Origin: Pseudomonadota bacterium
Lineage (GTDB): Bacteria > Pseudomonadota > Gammaproteobacteria > Enterobacterales > Enterobacteriaceae
Assembly: GCA_023454395.1 (NCBI GenBank)
Contig: JAEYFY010000224.1
Span: forward strand, 1 to 11,124
DNA: 11,124 bases
Direction: 5' to 3'
Shown: positions 8,378-11,124 of the stretch, in pieces
How the letters are laid out: every line of letters starts with the position of its first letter
Numbering within the stretch: position 1 is the first letter of the stretch
Translations under genes and position numbers: made by a program
The notes under the pieces: model-generated
The model's input: only the letters and a program-made list of their open reading frames with translations
The model's database searches: none
What the model was told of the DNA's origin: nothing

Positions 8378-8482
8378 TTTATTTACTCGATTTACGCAAC
8401 AATCAATTGCCTAAAATAGGGTTTTTCTCTTGTTTTATGCAACATATTATAGTCAGCAACAACATTATGGAGAAAACAAAAG
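8378..8482. promoter_or_regulatory. Divergent promoter region with overlapping -10 elements
   Basis: The stretch at 8445-8451 reads TATTAT on the plus strand (8445-8450) and exactly TATAAT on the minus strand (8451-8446). It could therefore serve as the -10 element of either divergent gene. The -35 matches are weak on both sides, which fits activator-dependent promoters. A 15-bp element GCAA-N7-TTGC (8396-8410) on the regulator side is a candidate LysR-type binding site. GGAGA at 8469-8473 is the ribosome site of the MBL-fold gene. Confidence 0.4.
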
Positions 8483-9355
8483 ATGAAAAAATTACTTCCT
8501 TTAACACTTGCAACTACCGCCTTCTTCGCAACATCAGCGCTAGCAACTGATTTAACATTAGATATTTATAACCCAGGAGAAGCGAGTGTTTTTCCGGTTT
8601 CTTCTGAAATTATTTATGGCGATAAAGATGCTGTATTAATTGATGCACAATTTCAAAAAAATGATGCACAAGCGTTGGTTGACAAAATAAAAGCCTCTGG
8701 AAAAAACCTGACTTATATCTATATCAGCCATTCTGATCCTGATTTTTATTTTGGGTTAGATGTCATTACTAAGGCATTTCCAAATGCCAAAGTAATTGCT
8801 ACAGCACCCACCATTAAAGCCATTAACGAAACCCAAGCAGGAAAACTTGCCTACTGGGGGCCTGTACTTAAAGAAAATGCCCCTCAGAAAATTATCATTC
8901 CTGAAGTACTAAAAGGTGATAGTTTTTCTCTTGAAGGTGAAACTATTTCAGTCAAAGGATTAGACGGACTATCTCCAGATAGAACATACCTGTATGTTCC
9001 AAAACTTAATGCAGTAATGGGTGGTGTTTTAGTTTCTGAAAATATTCATGTTTGGTTAGCAGATACACAAACCGTGGCAGAACGCCAACATTGGGTTAGT
9101 GCATTACAGCAAATAAAATCACTATCTCCAAAAACTGTTATTCCTGGTCACTATTTACCAAAAGCAACATATGATCTACAAGCAGTTGACTTCACAATGA
9201 ATTACCTGATTGAAGCTGAGAAAAATCTTGAAAAGACGAAAAATTCAGATGAATTTATTGCAGCGATGGAAAAAAATCATCAGAATTTAGCAGATAAATC
9301 AAGTTTAGAGCTTAGTGCAAAAGTACTAAAAGGAGAGATGCAGTGGCCTCAGTAA
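8483..9355 (+). CDS. Exported metallo-beta-lactamase-fold protein with atypical metal motif
   Basis: This 290-residue protein has a clear signal peptide (MKKLLPLTLATTAFFATSALA, cleavage near residue 21), so it should be periplasmic. The MBL fold begins with the strand pattern SSEIIYGDKDAVLIDAQF (about 40-57), followed by YIYISHSDPDFYFGLD. In the standard motif HxHxDH the second and last His are replaced, giving His83-x-Asp85-x-Asp87-Phe88. The usual Asp ligand in the GD turn is a Gly (GGVLVSEN, 180-187). A late His remains in IPGHY (221-225). I recall HGDPDFYFG-type motifs in related MBL proteins, so the change is probably a subfamily trait, not damage. Metal content and substrate are unknown. 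It overlaps the next gene by 13 bp and is very likely co-transcribed with it. Confidence 0.85.
   Translation: MKKLLPLTLATTAFFATSALATDLTLDIYNPGEASVFPVSSEIIYGDKDAVLIDAQFQKNDAQALVDKIKASGKNLTYIYISHSDPDFYFGLDVITKAFPNAKVIATAPTIKAINETQAGKLAYWGPVLKENAPQKIIIPEVLKGDSFSLEGETISVKGLDGLSPDRTYLYVPKLNAVMGGVLVSENIHVWLADTQTVAERQHWVSALQQIKSLSPKTVIPGHYLPKATYDLQAVDFTMNYLIEAEKNLEKTKNSDEFIAAMEKNHQNLADKSSLELSAKVLKGEMQWPQ
9331..9345 (+). promoter_or_regulatory. Ribosome site and GTG start of the DsbA-like gene inside the upstream gene
   Basis: AGGAGAG at 9331-9337 lies just ahead of GTG at 9343-9345, all within the last codons of the MBL-fold gene, whose TAA is at 9353-9355. This strong site decides the start of the DsbA-like protein. 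The 13-bp overlap suggests translational coupling, so the two proteins are probably made in a fixed ratio. Confidence 0.75.
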
Positions 9356-10011
9356 CAAGCAATACAGGTAATACCCAAGGTACTAAAATATTGCACTATG
9401 TTTATGATCCTCTTTGTGGTTGGTGCTACGGTATTGCGCCCCTGATTGAAGCAGTAAGCAATGCATTTCCAAACTCCATTAAGTTACATGGTGGTGGATT
9501 GTTTACACCCGCAAGAGCAGTAACGGGTGGTCAATCATGGAAAGAGCATGTTACGCCAATTGATGAGCGTATTAGCCAATTATCAGGCCAAGTTTTTAGT
9601 CGCGCATACCATGACGCTCTTGGTAACACTGAAATGGTATTAAATTCACTGTTACCTATTTCAGCGATCCTTGTTGCTGAAAAAATGGGAAACCGTGGTG
9701 TTTATTTACTAAAAGCACTGCAAGAGGCCTATTACCTTGATGGCTTAAATATCAGTGACAAAGATACACTGCTATTTATTGTGAAAAAACTTGGCTTTGA
9801 TGTTGAACAATTTGCGTCCTTACTGTCCGAAATTGGCGAAACTCAAATTCAACAGCACTTAAGCCAAACACAACAATTAATGAACCAAGTAAATGGTCGA
9901 GGTTTTCCGACTTTATTTATTGAAGATAACCAAGGTTATCGCCTGATATCGGTTGAAAAATATTTAGGTGATACAAAACGTTGGCAGCAATTTATAAAAG
10001 AAAACCTATAA
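9343..10011 (+). CDS. DsbA-family thiol oxidoreductase-like protein (FrnE/COG3531 type)
   Basis: This 222-residue thioredoxin-fold protein has a DsbA-like helical insertion. The N-terminal strand HYVYDPLCGWCYG carries the CxxC active site Cys25-Gly-Trp-Cys28. The cis-proline loop is GRGFPTLFIED, with Pro189. The sequence KLHGGGLFTP after the active site and the long helical part (about 65-180) fit the predicted disulfide-isomerase group COG3531. There is no signal peptide, so it should stay in the cytoplasm, unlike DsbA itself and unlike its exported operon partner. The start is a GTG behind a strong AGGAGAG. It ends 9 bp before a strong terminator. The physiological substrate is unknown; control by the divergent LysR-type regulator is inferred from layout. 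Confidence 0.88.
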   Translation: MASVTSNTGNTQGTKILHYVYDPLCGWCYGIAPLIEAVSNAFPNSIKLHGGGLFTPARAVTGGQSWKEHVTPIDERISQLSGQVFSRAYHDALGNTEMVLNSLLPISAILVAEKMGNRGVYLLKALQEAYYLDGLNISDKDTLLFIVKKLGFDVEQFASLLSEIGETQIQQHLSQTQQLMNQVNGRGFPTLFIEDNQGYRLISVEKYLGDTKRWQQFIKENL

Positions 10012-10020
10012 TCTTCTTTT

Positions 10021-10056
10021 CAGTGTGCGGATTAATTTCCGCACACTGCCTTTTTT
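10021..10056 (+). terminator. Rho-independent terminator of the MBL-DsbA-like operon
   Basis: CAGTGTGCGG (10021-10030) pairs perfectly with CCGCACACTG (10039-10048): a 10-bp, GC-rich stem with an 8-base loop, followed by CC and six T. It starts 9 bp after the stop codon. On the minus strand the stem is followed by A-rich sequence, so it should work in one direction only. Confidence 0.92.
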
Positions 10057-10063
10057 ATTTTCA

Positions 10064-10092
10064 TTCTCACTATTTTGTATTTTTGCTATAAT
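10064..10092 (+). promoter_or_regulatory. Candidate extended -10 promoter, antisense to the prepilin peptidase gene
   Basis: TTCTCA (10064-10069) lies exactly 17 bp before TATAAT (10087-10092), which is preceded by TGC, giving an extended -10 element (TGnTATAAT). This is the best-formed sigma70 promoter visible in the window. It sits just after the operon terminator and would start RNA near 10099, running antisense through the 3' end of the peptidase gene. No plus-strand coding region with a ribosome site follows it, and no intrinsic terminator was seen within about 150 bp. Confidence 0.4.
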
Positions 10093-10117
10093 CATAACAA
10101 AAAAGCATTAAAATCAA

Positions 10118-10771
10118 TCAATTAAAGGTGTTGTAAGACGAGAAATAGCAACCTAATACCATTAATGTTGAAAATGAAAGACAAGAGCCAAATGCCACTT
10201 TTTTTATGTGATCTTTTATTGTGATTAATACTGTAAAATACACACCTAATCCTAAAAAAGAGCCAAGCAAAAGAATATAGGGTAATTTTTCAAACCCACA
10301 CCATGCACCAATAGCACCAAATAATTTCACATCGCCAAAACCTAAAATACATTTTTGGCAGATAAAATATCCCCATAAATAGATGCTATAAAAAAGCCCC
10401 GTACCACCTAGAAAACCATAAAAAGCATATTCAAAAGACACTAATCCATATGCAGTGTAATTACACAACAACCCTAAAAATATTAGCCAATAAGTTAACG
10501 TATTAGGCAAAAGAAAATAGTCAGCATCAAAGAAAGAAAGCATTAACAAATAAAAGCTTAATACAGAAAGTATTATCAATAAAGAAAACGAATAAATTGA
10601 AAAAGACCAATATAAACAAATGATAAGGTAGCTTATGACAAATTGTTTACGACGGGTTTTAGGTAACAAAAATAAGAGTGAAAAAGGCAGACAAAACTTA
10701 ATAAAAATAAGAAAGTCATTCAAAAAAGAGAGCAAAGGTGTTTTTATAAAACAACAACGGCTTAATGGCAT
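10118..10771 (-). CDS. Short A24-family prepilin peptidase without the N-methylase domain
   Basis: This is a polytopic inner-membrane aspartyl protease of the type IV prepilin peptidase family, which removes the leader of type IV pilin or type II secretion pseudopilins. It has about seven or eight hydrophobic segments in 217 residues. Both catalytic signatures are present: FDADYFLLPNTLT (81-93; Asp82/Asp84 region) and GFGDVKLFGAIGAW (144-157; Asp147 in GxGD). The cytoplasmic Cys-motif N-methyltransferase insert of full-length PilD/GspO (about 260-290 residues) is absent. TM1 (about 13-36) is followed only by PKTRRK. The usual C-terminal PFGPxL motif is altered to AFGSCL (193-198). The ATG has a strong AAGGAG (complement of 10781-10786) at 9 bases. 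The gene is far more AT-rich than its neighbours (28 G+C in the 120 bases 10501-10620). No pilus gene is visible nearby. Confidence 0.87.
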   Translation of the reverse strand: MPLSRCCFIKTPLLSFLNDFLIFIKFCLPFSLLFLLPKTRRKQFVISYLIICLYWSFSIYSFSLLIILSVLSFYLLMLSFFDADYFLLPNTLTYWLIFLGLLCNYTAYGLVSFEYAFYGFLGGTGLFYSIYLWGYFICQKCILGFGDVKLFGAIGAWCGFEKLPYILLLGSFLGLGVYFTVLITIKDHIKKVAFGSCLSFSTLMVLGCYFSSYNTFN

Positions 10772-11022
10772 AAATATCTACTCCTTAGATACCTCGTTAT
10801 CCTTGTTAAACGACTGTATAAGAGTATCCATTTAATACCGAGACTTTTCTTTCTAATCACAATGAAAACATGAAATTTTGCGACAAAACACGCAATAAGA
10901 ACCACGCTATAATAACGACAAAAGCAAAGTGATAACTTGCATGCCATAATGTCATGCGTATGATGCATATCACATATTTTATTTATCACGGTTAACCATC
11001 TTTTACGTAAGGGTTTCACGTT
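10772..11022. other. Divergent prepilin peptidase-rsmE intergenic region
   Basis: This 251-bp region holds no supported gene. On the rsmE strand there is a perfect TATAAT at 10908-10913 without a good -35 at the right distance. TATGA-N6-TCACA at 10959-10974 matches the CRP core at 9 of 10 positions with correct spacing, but its position fits no clear promoter. GCATG (10939-10943) and CATGC (10953-10957) form a short inverted repeat with a 9-base spacer. TAAGGG at 11008-11013 is the rsmE ribosome site. Confidence 0.4.
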
Positions 11023-11124
11023 ATGCGTATTCCTCGCATTTATCATCCAGAACCACTCACAGCAGGTACTCAAACAGCATTAGATGAAGAAGCATCTAAT
11101 CATGTTGGGCGTGTATTAAGAATG
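11023..11124 (+). CDS. rsmE: RsmE, 16S rRNA m3U1498 methyltransferase (5' part only)
   Basis: The first 34 codons are present and the gene runs off the window. The N-terminus [12 protein letters not shown] and the segment [12 protein letters not shown] match E. coli RsmE (YggJ) almost residue for residue; its start is [20 protein letters not shown]. RsmE is a SPOUT-class enzyme that uses S-adenosylmethionine to methylate N3 of U1498 in helix 44 of 16S rRNA on the 30S subunit. The visible part belongs to the N-terminal PUA-like RNA-binding domain, so catalytic motifs lie outside the window. TAAGGG lies 9 bases before the ATG. In E. coli the upstream neighbour is endA; here it is the divergent prepilin peptidase gene. 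Confidence 0.93.
   Translation, partial: MRIPRIYHPEPLTAGTQTALDEEASNHVGRVLRM

Noticed and set aside
8359..8550. Plus-strand open frame of 63 codons across the divergent promoter and the start of the MBL-fold gene
   Set aside because: It is out of frame with the well-supported signal peptide and covers the regulator start region. No ribosome site was seen for it.
10172..10205. T run at 10199-10205 as the terminator of an antisense RNA from the promoter at 10064-10092
   Set aside because: No GC-rich stem precedes the T run on the plus strand.
10803..10822. TTGTTA and TATAAG as a promoter near the prepilin peptidase start
   Set aside because: The spacing is only 8 bases, too short for a sigma70 promoter.
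10762..11073. Minus-strand open frame of 103 codons upstream of the prepilin peptidase gene
   Set aside because: It is antisense to the certain start of rsmE, overlaps the peptidase start codon, has no ribosome site seen and a low-complexity Cys/Arg-rich translation unlike any family.

Overview
The window is AT-rich enterobacterial chromosome. Nearly every protein can be matched by eye to an Escherichia coli counterpart, at a divergence that suggests the Morganellaceae (Proteus or Providencia type). That assignment is inference from protein resemblance, gene order and base composition; no search was run. The window looks like core chromosome with a small accessory module. I see no tRNA, rRNA, insertion sequence, CRISPR array or phage gene.

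Left part (1-5200): the 3' end of an unidentified gene is followed by yafK/dpaA (releases Lpp from peptidoglycan), which converges with and overlaps yafJ (class II glutamine amidotransferase). yafJ lies behind gmhA (first step of ADP-heptose synthesis for LPS) in a gmhA-yafJ operon on the minus strand. A 15-bp hairpin fills the gap between those two genes. fadE (acyl-CoA dehydrogenase) is divergent from gmhA and has a FadR-type operator just upstream. This is the yafK-yafJ-gmhA-fadE order of E. coli.

Middle part (5200-7480): lysA (diaminopimelate decarboxylase) converges on fadE across a probable bidirectional terminator. Its activator gene lysR is divergent, as in E. coli, but in E. coli this pair lies far from fadE.

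Accessory module (7457-10056): a CrgA/DmlR-like LysR-type regulator is divergent from a two-gene operon. The operon encodes an exported metallo-beta-lactamase-fold protein with a degenerate metal motif and a cytoplasmic DsbA/FrnE-like CGWC protein. The second gene starts at a GTG inside the first. A strong terminator closes the operon. This is the least characterised part of the window and the best place to look for new biology: possibly a redox or detoxification pair controlled by its own regulator.

Right part (10057-11124): a very AT-rich, short prepilin peptidase gene lacks the usual N-terminal methylase domain. It has a well-formed sigma70-type promoter pointing antisense into its 3' end. 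The start of rsmE (16S rRNA m3U1498 methyltransferase) runs off the window edge.
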